Source of the DNA: Porphyromonadaceae bacterium UBA7207
GTDB lineage: Bacteria; Bacteroidota; Bacteroidia; Bacteroidales; Muribaculaceae
DNA length: 64,000 bases
Direction: 5' to 3'
Assembly: GCA_002490635.1 (NCBI GenBank)
Contig: DKUJ01000050.1
Location: 1 to 64,000, forward strand
Numbering within the stretch: position 1 is the stretch's first letter; each line of letters opens with the position of its first letter. The notes under the pieces were generated by a model. It worked only from the letters and a program-made list of their open reading frames with translations, had not been told where the DNA came from and searched no databases. This document shows positions 16,467-24,379 of the stretch, piece after piece. Both the position numbers and the translations under genes were made by a program.

Positions 16467-18473
16467 TTATATGTCTATCGCCACAGAAGCATCCCATGCC
16501 CTTCCTGGCATAGGATAGCGTGAAACAATTTCATACTGGGTGTCGAACACATTGTTAAGGTCGACACGGAATGTAAGCAGACATTTGCCGACCTGCAATT
16601 TCCGGAAAAGCCCCAGCCCCCATTCCGTATAGCCCTTAAGCCTCGATATGGGTTGATTGGAATTGGTGCCGTAGCGCTCGCTCACACCGGTGCCATGCAC
16701 CACGAAGTTTACCCACGGATTCTCATAGGTTACTGAAAGACTTCCGCTGTGCTCAGGTGTATATGCCACCTGCTTGTTGTAATCGGCAGCCGAAGGGTCG
16801 GTACGCGGCGCCACGCGCTGGTAGGAATAGGACAACGCACCCGAAAGGCTATGATTCCCTGTAATGCACACTGTCGCTCCGGCTGTGATATCCACTCCGA
16901 TGGCGCGCACTTTGCCTACATTGACCATCGACCAGATGAACATGTTGCGCGGTATCGCCACAATACGGTCCTGCACTTTATTATAGTAAGCGTCGGCAGT
17001 GAACACACCGCTGAACATTGCGCCGGGTCTGCCACACTGGAATGTCGCACCTATATTGAACTGGTCGGTTGTCTCGGGCCGCAACTCAGGAGAGCCGGTT
17101 GTTCCGTAATAAGAATCGGCAAAAGTAGGCATCCTGAATATATTCTTATAGGACAAGCGCAGAAACAACAACCTTTCCTCCCATGGCCTCAGCGAAAACG
17201 AGACAGATGGAGACAGACGCGTGGCATCGCGTCCGAGACTGTTGTCGTGGTGGCTCAGAAGCAGACGCGCAATTGCCAGGACAGGGCCTCCGCGATAGCG
17301 GCCTGACACGCATGTCAGGATGGAGTTGCGGCTGGGGTTGCTGCGGTATCCACGGCTGCTCCGCAATGCACTGTAATTGTAGTCGGCAGCAATTGATGTG
17401 CTCCAATGGCCGTTGATACTCCACAAAGCCGAAGCGCTGGCAAACGCCTGCCGCTGATAGTAGCGGTCGTCGAGCTTGCCTCCGGCATAGCTTGGCGATT
17501 CATCGCGATAGCGCGAGGCATCCCAATTGAATTTTGCAGCTGCCTGCCACCGCACTCTTTCCCCTGCCCTGCCTTTCCATAGGGTCTGCCCGAAAAAGTT
17601 TCTCTCGAGCAAACGTTCGTGGCTTTCGGGATTGTATAAGGTGACGGCACCCGGCAGACGGCGGCCGTTATGGTAGTAATACACCTTGGCCGAAGCCTCC
17701 ACTCCAGCCGTTGCTTCCCATGCCCAGTCGGCCTCGCTACGAACTGCATTCATACGGCTGTTGTTGCGCCGCTCGCGCGTGGTGACAGTGCCATTGACAA
17801 GGGTGAAGGGATAATCGTTCACGGCGTGCATATAATCCACCGCAAGTGATGCCGAAGAGTTTACGCCGATGGATTTGGCAGCACAGAACGATGGATTCAC
17901 CATCCCGAAACTGCCCGCACGCACAAATGCGGACAGCATCGACTGCTTTTCTCCACCGAGCACGGCTGCCGCGGCCGATACCATTCGCACCGTCGCAGCC
18001 GAGGCAGCTTCCGTTGCAGTACCGGCGATATCGTTGTCATCTCCCACTATCAACGACAGGGATTGCAGATTCTGTGGTTGGTAGCGCGAAAAGTCGACAT
18101 AGCCGTTCTGGCTGTCCGACACCGGGAGGCCATCATAAATCAAGCCGGTGTGTGTAGCTCCAAGCCCGCGGACACTCACTGTTTTCATTCCGCCTGCACC
18201 GCCATAGTCGCGTATGTTCACACCCGGCAAACGATGCAAGGCATCTGCAATGTCGGTAACGCCACTGCTGAGCATGGTTTCGGAACTGAGAGTATATTCA
18301 GGGACAGATGCCAAGACTCCGGGCCTGGGAGCGAAAGCCCGCACTTCCACCTCGCGAAGCCGTTCCACACTGTCGACACTGGTTGTGTCCGCCCCGAATC
18401 CGGCAACTGCCGGAATAAGCGCACAAAGTGTCGCTGCCGCAGGCAGCACACGATTTATGTAAGATAGCACCAT
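16467..18473 (-). CDS. btuB: TonB-dependent vitamin B12 outer-membrane receptor
   Basis: A 668-residue TonB-dependent transporter. After the signal peptide comes the plug domain (about 55-170) with SSGVTDIADALHRLPGVNIRDYGG and VSVRGLGATHTGLIYDGLPV. The barrel follows and ends at RAWDASVAIDI. There is no N-terminal carboxypeptidase-like extension of the SusC type, so it is a compact BtuB-style receptor. The B12 assignment comes from the cobalamin riboswitch directly upstream and the BtuG-like gene downstream. It imports corrinoids using TonB energy. Expression should fall when cellular cobalamin is high. Confidence 0.9.
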   Translation of the reverse strand: MVLSYINRVLPAAATLCALIPAVAGFGADTTSVDSVERLREVEVRAFAPRPGVLASVPEYTLSSETMLSSGVTDIADALHRLPGVNIRDYGGAGGMKTVSVRGLGATHTGLIYDGLPVSDSQNGYVDFSRYQPQNLQSLSLIVGDDNDIAGTATEAASAATVRMVSAAAAVLGGEKQSMLSAFVRAGSFGMVNPSFCAAKSIGVNSSASLAVDYMHAVNDYPFTLVNGTVTTRERRNNSRMNAVRSEADWAWEATAGVEASAKVYYYHNGRRLPGAVTLYNPESHERLLERNFFGQTLWKGRAGERVRWQAAAKFNWDASRYRDESPSYAGGKLDDRYYQRQAFASASALWSINGHWSTSIAADYNYSALRSSRGYRSNPSRNSILTCVSGRYRGGPVLAIARLLLSHHDNSLGRDATRLSPSVSFSLRPWEERLLFLRLSYKNIFRMPTFADSYYGTTGSPELRPETTDQFNIGATFQCGRPGAMFSGVFTADAYYNKVQDRIVAIPRNMFIWSMVNVGKVRAIGVDITAGATVCITGNHSLSGALSYSYQRVAPRTDPSAADYNKQVAYTPEHSGSLSVTYENPWVNFVVHGTGVSERYGTNSNQPISRLKGYTEWGLGLFRKLQVGKCLLTFRVDLNNVFDTQYEIVSRYPMPGRAWDASVAIDI

Positions 18474-18481
18474 AAATCTCT

Positions 18482-18497
18482 GCCGTTCCTCGACGGC
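18482..18497 (-). promoter_or_regulatory. Small hairpin between riboswitch and btuB start
   Basis: GCCGT and ACGGC pair on the minus strand around a loop CGAGGA, nine bases before the btuB ATG. It may be part of the expression platform that hides the start region when cobalamin is bound (inference). Confidence 0.4.
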
Positions 18498-18510
18498 TTT
18501 TGTTTAAACA

Positions 18511-18701
18511 TACGCCAAGGCAGGTCTTCGGACTTATTTCTTCTGCCGGCGCCTTCCCGGACTACTATGGCGTAGTCCAGTGGCTGTTGCCGCCAGTGCG
18601 CCGTCGGTGGCGCCTGATGAAAAATACCGCAGCGGGACTGTCGACGGGATTCTCACCCGTGTTCCCTCTTGCCCGGAGCATGCGCTCCGACCTTGGCGTT
18701 G
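18511..18701 (-). promoter_or_regulatory. Cobalamin riboswitch (AdoCbl-type aptamer) upstream of btuB
   Basis: On the minus strand the aptamer is closed by P1, with AACGCCAAGG near 18700-18691 pairing with CCTTGGCGT near 18520-18512. In order come GGGAACACGGGTGAGAATCC, a CAGTCCCGC-like block, the B12-box core AGCCACTG, GGGAAGG and the terminal AGTCCGAAGACCTGCC. These are the conserved elements of cobalamin riboswitches. It lies 37 bases before btuB and should repress it when cobalamin is bound. Confidence 0.95.
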
Positions 18702-18709
18702 CAAAAATA
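18702..18709 (-). promoter_or_regulatory. Promoter -7 box of the btuB-btuG operon
   Basis: Minus-strand TATTTTTG fits TAnnTTTG. The start of transcription would fall at the first bases of riboswitch helix P1, so the aptamer is at the very 5' end of the message. The stretch 18710-18798 holds nothing else that I can support. Confidence 0.6.
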
Positions 18710-18798
18710 TACATTTTTTTTGAATCGTGAAAAACTCTGCTGTCGCGCCCCTTCCTAACATCTTGCCTTATATACAGAAATGATAGGCAAGAGAATAC

Positions 18799-18835
18799 AA
18801 AAAGAGGCTACACCATGTGTGGCATAGCCTCTTTT
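18799..18835 (-). terminator. Terminator of the ferredoxin gene
   Basis: AAAGAGGCTA (18801-18810) pairs with TAGCCTCTTT (18825-18834). On the minus strand the 3' arm is followed by a T run. It lies about 20 bases after the ferredoxin stop codon. Confidence 0.85.
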
Positions 18836-18853
18836 AAGTTCTATTCTACGAAA

Positions 18854-19024
18854 TTATTCGCCGGGGATGATTGCCTCGGAGGGGCATACAGATGCGCAGG
18901 TGCCGCAGTCGATGCAGGTGTTGGGGTCGATAACGTAGATTTCGCCTTCGGATATTGCTTCTACGGGGCATTCGGGGAGGCAGGTGCCGCAAGCGACACA
19001 TTTGTCGGTGATTACGTAAGCCAT
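18854..19024 (-). CDS. 2[4Fe-4S] ferredoxin, 56 residues
   Basis: Translation of the minus strand gives a 56-residue protein that starts MAYVITDKCVACGTCLPECP and continues to a second cluster motif CIDCGTCASVCP. Each CxxCxxCxxxCP set binds one [4Fe-4S] cluster with the last Cys supplied by the other motif, the classic clostridial-type ferredoxin. It carries low-potential electrons in the cytoplasm for 2-oxoacid oxidoreductases such as the IorAB pair at 50-52.5 kb, or for hydrogenase or Rnf. It has its own -7 box and terminator and is monocistronic. It is short enough to be missed by gene finders with length cut-offs. Confidence 0.95.
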   Translation of the reverse strand: MAYVITDKCVACGTCLPECPVEAISEGEIYVIDPNTCIDCGTCASVCPSEAIIPGE

Positions 19025-19082
19025 TTCTGGTTGTAAATTAGAAAGTTATACGGATTGTTGTCAGTGTCGGTTATATACGTTG

Positions 19083-19090
19083 CAAATATA
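19083..19090 (-). promoter_or_regulatory. Promoter -7 box of the ferredoxin gene
   Basis: Minus-strand TATATTTG fits TAnnTTTG. It lies 58 bases before the ferredoxin ATG. Confidence 0.55.
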
Positions 19091-19105
19091 GTGCTTTCTT
19101 TTGAA

Positions 19106-20455
19106 TCAACGCACAATCTGCTTGAAAGTTTTGCCTCCCTGGCGGACAATATAGAGTCCGGGAGCAAGCGCAGCGCTGTCCACACGCATGCCTTGCAGGT
19201 TGTAGTATTCGGCGGCAGCGTCGGTGTCGACAACGGGCGTATCCACAGATGCGGTGGCGGCGTCGATATAGTCGGAAAGAACCACATACATTTCGTTAAC
19301 CATGACAAGTTCCTCGGTATCCTCGTCGAACTCACCAATCTGGGTGGTATAAGTGAGAGGATATCCATATGTCGGGTCGTATGTGAGTGTGCCTGTGCTG
19401 ATGTTGTCAACAATGGCCTCGCCCATAAATTCCGACTCGTTCTTCAGCAATGTGAGGTAGCCATATGCATCGTACATTTCAGTATCGATGTATTTCTCCA
19501 TATAAGGCTCACCATCCTCGTCGGCTTCGAAGGTTTCGGTCAGCCTTACGCTTCCGAAGTTGTCGAGATATTCCACGCTCACTGTCGCCTTTGCTTCATA
19601 TCCCTGGATTTCTCCGGTGCGCACTACGGTGTGTCCGTTTTCGGTATATGTAGCCACTACATCGACATTATCTTCAGGGTTGACAATGTGCGCCGACAGG
19701 ATGCGGTTGCCTCCCGCATAGAGATCGGTGGCGGAAGTGATCTGGCCGTCGGTGCTCTCCCACACGATGGATGTCACTTTTGCGGACTCAACCCATGCGT
19801 AATCACCTATGTTATAGTCGTAGGTAAGGTCGGACTGGATGATGGTGGCAGCTTTGCCATCGGTACCATACTCTACGGTAAGCCGCATTATGGGGTCGAA
19901 GATTCCGTTATAGAGCACAGCGCGCTCCATGGATATGATGTTTCCATTGGCATCGCGGGTGATTGTCTGGGTATAGTTATTGCCCAGCTGCTCCCACTGG
20001 TTGGATAACCACATCCATGAGTATGCAGCGGTTACAAAGCTGGTGAGCTTGCTGTCGTACTGGGTGGTTGAACGGGTGGAATTCTCGAAATCAGTTCCAT
20101 TGGAGCTGATGGTTACGAGTTTCTCCACCGCCATGCCGTTGTCATTGTAAGTGGTCTGCTCGCGTACTACAGAGCCGTCTTCGGTGGATTCGATGGATTC
20201 ATCGATTATACGACCGGCACGGTCGTATGTGGTATTGTAGATATCGACAGGCACCCATTCGCCTTCCCATGCGCTCACTTCCTGATGCTTAGGGCACCAG
20301 ATTGCAGCTGCGCCGGCTGCTTTCGCAGCCTTACGGGTACGCGCGGCTTCAGGAGTGGAGACAGCCGGAGTGTGCTTGAAGCGAGGCGTTGCCTGGGCGC
20401 TGAAGCCACCGGCAAGAATGGCCATGACAAGAGTGAGGGTAAAACTTTTTTTCAT
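19106..20455 (-). CDS. Secreted protein with T9SS-like C-terminal tail
   Basis: A 449-residue exported protein beginning MKKSFTLTLVMAILAGG with a signal peptide. The body has repeated Tyr/Thr-rich strands such as TYDRAGRIIDESIES and TTYNDNGMAVEKL that resemble RHS/YD-like or MORN-like hairpins; I do not recognise a named domain. The end reads YYNLQGMRVDSAALAPGLYI followed by VRQGGKTFKQIVR, a tail common in Bacteroidales secreted proteins and similar to type IX sorting (type A) domains. Export to the surface is therefore plausible but not proven. ATG 20455 is chosen because it starts the signal peptide. The function is unknown. Confidence 0.75.
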   Translation of the reverse strand: MKKSFTLTLVMAILAGGFSAQATPRFKHTPAVSTPEAARTRKAAKAAGAAAIWCPKHQEVSAWEGEWVPVDIYNTTYDRAGRIIDESIESTEDGSVVREQTTYNDNGMAVEKLVTISSNGTDFENSTRSTTQYDSKLTSFVTAAYSWMWLSNQWEQLGNNYTQTITRDANGNIISMERAVLYNGIFDPIMRLTVEYGTDGKAATIIQSDLTYDYNIGDYAWVESAKVTSIVWESTDGQITSATDLYAGGNRILSAHIVNPEDNVDVVATYTENGHTVVRTGEIQGYEAKATVSVEYLDNFGSVRLTETFEADEDGEPYMEKYIDTEMYDAYGYLTLLKNESEFMGEAIVDNISTGTLTYDPTYGYPLTYTTQIGEFDEDTEELVMVNEMYVVLSDYIDAATASVDTPVVDTDAAAEYYNLQGMRVDSAALAPGLYIVRQGGKTFKQIVR

Positions 20456-20474
20456 ACGCAAAAATTTGTAATTT

Positions 20475-20510
20475 GCCGGAGCAGACAGCGGAAAGGCCGT
20501 CTGCTCCGGC
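20475..20510 (-). terminator. Terminator after glmM
   Basis: GCCGGAGCAGAC (20475-20486) and GTCTGCTCCGGC (20499-20510) form a perfect 12-bp stem. On the minus strand it is followed by AAATTACAAATTTTT. It sits 22 bases after the glmM stop. Confidence 0.8.
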
Positions 20511-20532
20511 GTTGTCATATAGTCTTTATGAA

Positions 20533-21915
20533 TCAGTGGCTGGCAATGTCTGCCGCTATCCGTGCGGCGAGTTCCTCGGCTTCACGGTCGGTGTGCGCTT
20601 CGGCATAGATACGCACTATCGGTTCTGTGTTGCTCTTGCGCAGATGCACCCACGAATTTTCGAAATCGATTTTCACACCATCGATATCGGTGATGCGCTC
20701 TGCTGCGTACTTTGTCTTTATGTCGCACAGAATGGCATCGACATCCAGTTCCGGTTTGAGCTGGAATTTTGTCTTGAAGATGCTGTACTGCGGATATTGC
20801 TTACGCAGTTCGCTCACCTTCTTGCCGCTTTTGGCCAGCAGGGTGAGGAACAAAGCCACACCCACCAGGGCATCGCGGCCATAGTGGAGTGCCGGATATA
20901 TGACTCCGCCATTTCCTTCGCCACCGATTACCGCACCGGTACGACGCATCTCGGTAGTGACATTGACTTCTCCTACCGCTGCCGACGAATAAGTGCAGTC
21001 ATGGGCGGCCGTGACATCGCGTAGAGCGCGCGACGAACTCAGATTGCTCACTGTCGGCCCGGGAGTGATGCCCAGAACATAATCGGCGACGGATACCAGT
21101 GTGTACTCCTCGCCGAACATATTTCCGTCCTCGCAGACAATGGCCAGACGGTCGACGTCGGGATCGACAACAAAGCCCACGTCGGCACCAGATTCGCGCA
21201 CCAGAGCCGCTATGTCGGTGAGATTTTCGGGGATAGGTTCGGGATTGTGGGCAAACTCGCCTGTAGCCTGGCAATTCAGACGCACGACATTCTCGACCCC
21301 CATAGCCTCAAGCAGTTCGGGAATTGCAAATCCGCCTACCGAATTCACTGCATCGACAGCCACTTTGAATCCGGCATTGCGCACAGCTTCCACATCGACG
21401 GCTTCCAGTGCGAGCACCTGCTCGATGTGCCGGCGTGTATAAGTAGTGTTGGTGTACACTTTGCCCAGACGTTCCACCGGGGCGAACTCAAAATCGGCAT
21501 CCGCGGCCATTTCAAGCACACGGGCACCTTCGGCTGCGTTGAGGAATTCGCCGTTCTCATTAAGAAGCTTCAAGGCGTTCCACTGGCGTGGATTGTGTGA
21601 AGCCGTGAGAATAAGACCACCGCAAGCATTTTCGCCTGTAACCGCCAGTTCGGTGGTGGGTGTGGTGGCAAGGTCAATGTCGACCACATCGAAGCCCATG
21701 CCCGTGAGTGTGCCTATGACAAGCTGTTTCACCATAGGGCCTGAAAGGCGGGCATCACGGCCAACCACTATCGTGCGCCCGGGGCGCGTGGTGTTCTGTG
21801 CCGTGAAGGCTGCGAAGGCAGCAGTGAACTTGACGATGTCGATGGGTGTAAGACCATCGCCGGCGGCTCCGCCTATTGTGCCGCGGATACCGGAAATGGA
21901 TTTAATGAGTGTCAT
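20533..21915 (-). CDS. glmM: Phosphoglucosamine mutase / phosphohexomutase
   Basis: A 460-residue alpha-D-phosphohexomutase. The catalytic phosphoserine loop is TASHNPRQWNALKLLN, the metal loop is DPDVDRLAI and the sugar-binding loop is GGEGNGGVIYP. The C-terminal phosphate-binding motif is in VHLRKSNTEPIVRIYAEA. It converts glucosamine-6-P to glucosamine-1-P for UDP-GlcNAc and peptidoglycan synthesis; a related sugar specificity cannot be excluded. ATG 21915 gives the usual start MTLIKSISGIRGTIGG. It is last in an apparent operon after nrnA and the DUF4827 lipoprotein. Confidence 0.9.
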   Translation of the reverse strand: MTLIKSISGIRGTIGGAAGDGLTPIDIVKFTAAFAAFTAQNTTRPGRTIVVGRDARLSGPMVKQLVIGTLTGMGFDVVDIDLATTPTTELAVTGENACGGLILTASHNPRQWNALKLLNENGEFLNAAEGARVLEMAADADFEFAPVERLGKVYTNTTYTRRHIEQVLALEAVDVEAVRNAGFKVAVDAVNSVGGFAIPELLEAMGVENVVRLNCQATGEFAHNPEPIPENLTDIAALVRESGADVGFVVDPDVDRLAIVCEDGNMFGEEYTLVSVADYVLGITPGPTVSNLSSSRALRDVTAAHDCTYSSAAVGEVNVTTEMRRTGAVIGGEGNGGVIYPALHYGRDALVGVALFLTLLAKSGKKVSELRKQYPQYSIFKTKFQLKPELDVDAILCDIKTKYAAERITDIDGVKIDFENSWVHLRKSNTEPIVRIYAEAHTDREAEELAARIAADIASH

Positions 21916-21949
21916 AACAGATGAATATAGACGGTTGTGTTTTATTTCT

Positions 21950-22507
21950 TCAGATTGCCGGACGGTCGTATGTGAGGGTGTAGAGGAACGGCTGCACATT
22001 TGTCTGCTCCTCCACTACGCCCATCTGGCTTTTGATAACAAGATTCACGCGGCAATCGACGGGCAGCAGGGCCAGCGGTCTCTGTATGCCCGCACCCCAC
22101 TGGTACGATCCTTGTAGCTGGTAATTGTTGTAACGGAACCAGCAAGGAACAAGCGTGAGGTTGTTACCGCCACCCTGTGGCAGTTTGCCATCTTTATAGT
22201 TGCCAAGCGCATAGCGGGTATAGCGGAAATAGATCTGCTCGTTGTCCTTGACTTTGTTGCCCTTTGTTCCGGCATCGAGCACCTGCATGTAGAGCATGCC
22301 GTCTTCGTCGATACGGTAATATGGCGCATCAGGGCCTGTGATGAACACTGTGTCGGCAGGTATTTCAAGCTCAACGGTCTGGTCGGCCAGAAAATTGTTG
22401 ACACTTTGGTTTTCAATATTGAGCAGGTTGGCATAGCTTTGGTCGTCGTCGCAAGCGCCCAACGCCAGAGCCGCCACCATTAGTGATAGTATTCGGAGTG
22501 TTTTCAT
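21950..22507 (-). CDS. DUF4827-type lipoprotein
   Basis: A 185-residue lipoprotein (signal peptide with lipobox ALALGAC, mature start CDDDQSYANLLN). Sequence and its position between nrnA and glmM match a Bacteroidales family known only as DUF4827. The body is rich in Tyr and charged residues, with FGDPDAPYYRID-like strands and GNNLTLVPCWFRYNN near the middle. It may resemble a peptidyl-prolyl isomerase/FKBP-like lipoprotein, but I cannot show this. It starts 7 bases after nrnA ends. Confidence 0.78.
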   Translation of the reverse strand: MKTLRILSLMVAALALGACDDDQSYANLLNIENQSVNNFLADQTVELEIPADTVFITGPDAPYYRIDEDGMLYMQVLDAGTKGNKVKDNEQIYFRYTRYALGNYKDGKLPQGGGNNLTLVPCWFRYNNYQLQGSYQWGAGIQRPLALLPVDCRVNLVIKSQMGVVEEQTNVQPFLYTLTYDRPAI

Positions 22508-22514
22508 CGGCTTT

Positions 22515-23543
22515 TCAGCTGAGGTATTTTTCTTTATTATCTTTCAAAATGTTACGGAAGTATTCCGCGGCTTCTTCGAGAGTGCCGTGATAATCGCCGC
22601 CGGCAGCATTGAGATGTCCGCCTCCATCGAAATGTTCGGAGCATACAAGGTTTACGGGGAAATCGCCAACACTGCGCATACTCACCCGGATGCAGTCGGA
22701 TTCCTGGCGCATGAAAGCGCTGTATCTGACTCCTGGAATCGACAACGGACGATTCACAAGACCTTCTGTATCGCCTTTGGTGTAGTGGAAACGGTTGAGC
22801 TCGTCGCGGCTGAGCGTAATCAGCGCCGCCGAAAACTCAGGGAAAACCTCCATCTTCTTAAGAATGGCATAGGCATTGAGCCTCATGCAGTTCTCCGATA
22901 CCGTTCCGAAAAGTTCGCGGCACAGCGCTTCCTTATCCGCGCCTTTCTTTATCAGCTCGGCCTCTACGGTATAGAGTTCCGGATCGGAGCAGTTGTAGGA
23001 GAAGTTGCCGGTATCGGTCATCATTCCGGCAAGGATGCATTGCGCGGCGTTCTTGTCAATCTCGTTGAACAGCTCCAGCCTGCAGAGAAGGCGGAACAGA
23101 AGATACGCGGTAGCGGCCATCTCCGGATGGGAAATAATCACATCTGCCTCCAAATCGGGATTCAGATGATGGTCTACCAGGATTTTATGCGCCTTGCATT
23201 CCTCAAGCAGTAGCTTGAGGCTGCCAATCCTCGATGGTTCGTTGAAATCCAGACACAGAACCAGACCGGCACGGTCGAACAGCCGCCGGGCAAAATCAGG
23301 ATACTTGGATGCTATCACTATCTCCTTTGCTCCCGGAAGACATTTCAGCTGACCCAGAAAATTATCCGGCACAAGAATCTTGACTTCCTTGCCGAGAGAT
23401 GTGAGCACGTGCGACGCCGCCAATGCCGAACCCACGGCATCGCCATCGGGCGACATATGCGAGACTATGAGTATATTGTCCGCCTTGTCGATAAGCGCCT
23501 TCGCCAGGCGTACGTTCTTTTCGTCGATTATACGCGAAATCAT
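22515..23543 (-). CDS. nrnA: DHH-family bifunctional oligoribonuclease / PAP phosphatase
   Basis: A 342-residue NrnA-type phosphoesterase. DHH motifs are visible: SHMSPDGDAVGSALA (metal site I), VLCLDFNEPSR, VDHHLNPD and MMTDTGNFSYN, plus the DHHA1 glycine-rich HFDGGGHLNAAGG near the C-terminus. NrnA degrades short RNA oligonucleotides and 3'-phosphoadenosine 5'-phosphate in the cytoplasm and uses Mn. ATG 23543 is chosen; the upstream reading to 23612 crosses the promoter. It is first in the nrnA-DUF4827-glmM set. Confidence 0.92.
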   Translation of the reverse strand: MISRIIDEKNVRLAKALIDKADNILIVSHMSPDGDAVGSALAASHVLTSLGKEVKILVPDNFLGQLKCLPGAKEIVIASKYPDFARRLFDRAGLVLCLDFNEPSRIGSLKLLLEECKAHKILVDHHLNPDLEADVIISHPEMAATAYLLFRLLCRLELFNEIDKNAAQCILAGMMTDTGNFSYNCSDPELYTVEAELIKKGADKEALCRELFGTVSENCMRLNAYAILKKMEVFPEFSAALITLSRDELNRFHYTKGDTEGLVNRPLSIPGVRYSAFMRQESDCIRVSMRSVGDFPVNLVCSEHFDGGGHLNAAGGDYHGTLEEAAEYFRNILKDNKEKYLS

Positions 23544-23581
23544 TGTTTCTAACACAAGCCAACAAAAGGCATTGGCCAGTG

Positions 23582-23589
23582 CAAAGATA
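23582..23589 (-). promoter_or_regulatory. Promoter -7 box of the nrnA-DUF4827-glmM operon
   Basis: Minus-strand TATCTTTG fits TAnnTTTG and lies 39 bases before the nrnA start. A 14-bp hairpin begins about 27 bases further upstream. Confidence 0.6.
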
Positions 23590-23615
23590 GCATTTGTCGG
23601 GCGAAGACACAACGT

Positions 23616-23651
23616 CGCAGGCTCCCGCGTATAATTCCGCGGGAGCCTGCG
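23616..23651. repeat. Perfect 14-bp inverted repeat upstream of nrnA
   Basis: CGCAGGCTCCCGCG (23616-23629) and CGCGGGAGCCTGCG (23638-23651) flank an 8-base loop. It lacks a clear T run on the minus strand. It is either the distal terminator of the flavodoxin gene or a structure just beyond the nrnA promoter. Confidence 0.7.
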
Positions 23652-23690
23652 CTACTATTTTCGTATGAAATAAAATTCAGCAGATTAATT

Positions 23691-23712
23691 CATTGGCTGC
23701 ACGAAGCCAATG
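23691..23712 (-). terminator. Hairpin after the flavodoxin gene
   Basis: CATTGGCT (23691-23698) and AGCCAATG (23705-23712) pair around six bases and are followed on the minus strand by AATTAATCTG. It lies 17 bases after the flavodoxin stop. Confidence 0.55.
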
Positions 23713-23729
23713 GCTTGCCGAGATGCACC

Positions 23730-24227
23730 TTAAGCTTTTTTAATTATTGCAGCCCAGTCGGCAAGGCGCTTGTCGGTGATTTCCGGGCGGTTGACTTCGT
23801 CGAGCAACAAGCCGTACATCGTGTTTCCGTCGGTGGCTTCGGAATGCTCGTAATCATATACATCGGCAGGATACTCGCCGACAAGCACAGCTTCGGTAGG
23901 TTCCATTCTCTTGCGGATTTCACCAACCGCATTGCAGAAGGTATCGGTCATACTTTCGTCGCCCAGACCGAAGATGGCCATTTTATGGTCTTTGAGGTTG
24001 AGAGCGCCGGCACCGTCGAGGAAGTCGTACCAGTCGTCCTGCAGTTCTCCGCTTCCCCATGTGGAGCTGCCCAGCACCATCAGGCGGTAGTCGCCCAGGG
24101 CAGAGGGTGCGGTATCGGCCACGTTGTGGATGTCCTCGTCGGATACGCCCAGGAGTTTGCCGAGCTTATGTGCCACCTCTTCGGTGGTTCCGGTTGTGGA
24201 GCCGTAGAATATGCCTATATCTTTCAT
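23730..24227 (-). CDS. fldA: Flavodoxin
   Basis: A 165-residue long-chain flavodoxin. The FMN phosphate loop is FYGSTTGTTEEVA at the amino end. The isoalloxazine loops GSSTWGSGELQDDWYDF and FGLGDESMTDTFCNAVG are intact. It is a cytoplasmic one-electron carrier that can replace ferredoxin, often under iron shortage. No iron-responsive site is apparent. It is flanked by terminators or promoters and is probably monocistronic; a TATCTTTA at about 24250-24257 (minus) could be its -7 box. Confidence 0.93.
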   Translation of the reverse strand: MKDIGIFYGSTTGTTEEVAHKLGKLLGVSDEDIHNVADTAPSALGDYRLMVLGSSTWGSGELQDDWYDFLDGAGALNLKDHKMAIFGLGDESMTDTFCNAVGEIRKRMEPTEAVLVGEYPADVYDYEHSEATDGNTMYGLLLDEVNRPEITDKRLADWAAIIKKA

Positions 24228-24315
24228 TGTGTCGTATGTTGATTATGTTAAAGATATAACAGCCAGAGCCCCCAGTCTGTTCATCGAAAAGCGGATTGCA
24301 ATGAACGACAACACG

Positions 24316-24352
24316 AAAAGGGGGCCGCGGCACATATGCCACAGCCCCCTTC
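24316..24352 (-). terminator. Terminator of gdhA
   Basis: AAGGGGGC (24318-24325) pairs with GCCCCCTT (24344-24351), with an inner GGCA/TGCC pairing. On the minus strand the stem ends in CCCCCTTTTC. It is 28 bases after the gdhA stop. Confidence 0.85.
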
Positions 24353-24379
24353 GGTTGGGTATCTTTTATTCGGAAGGAA

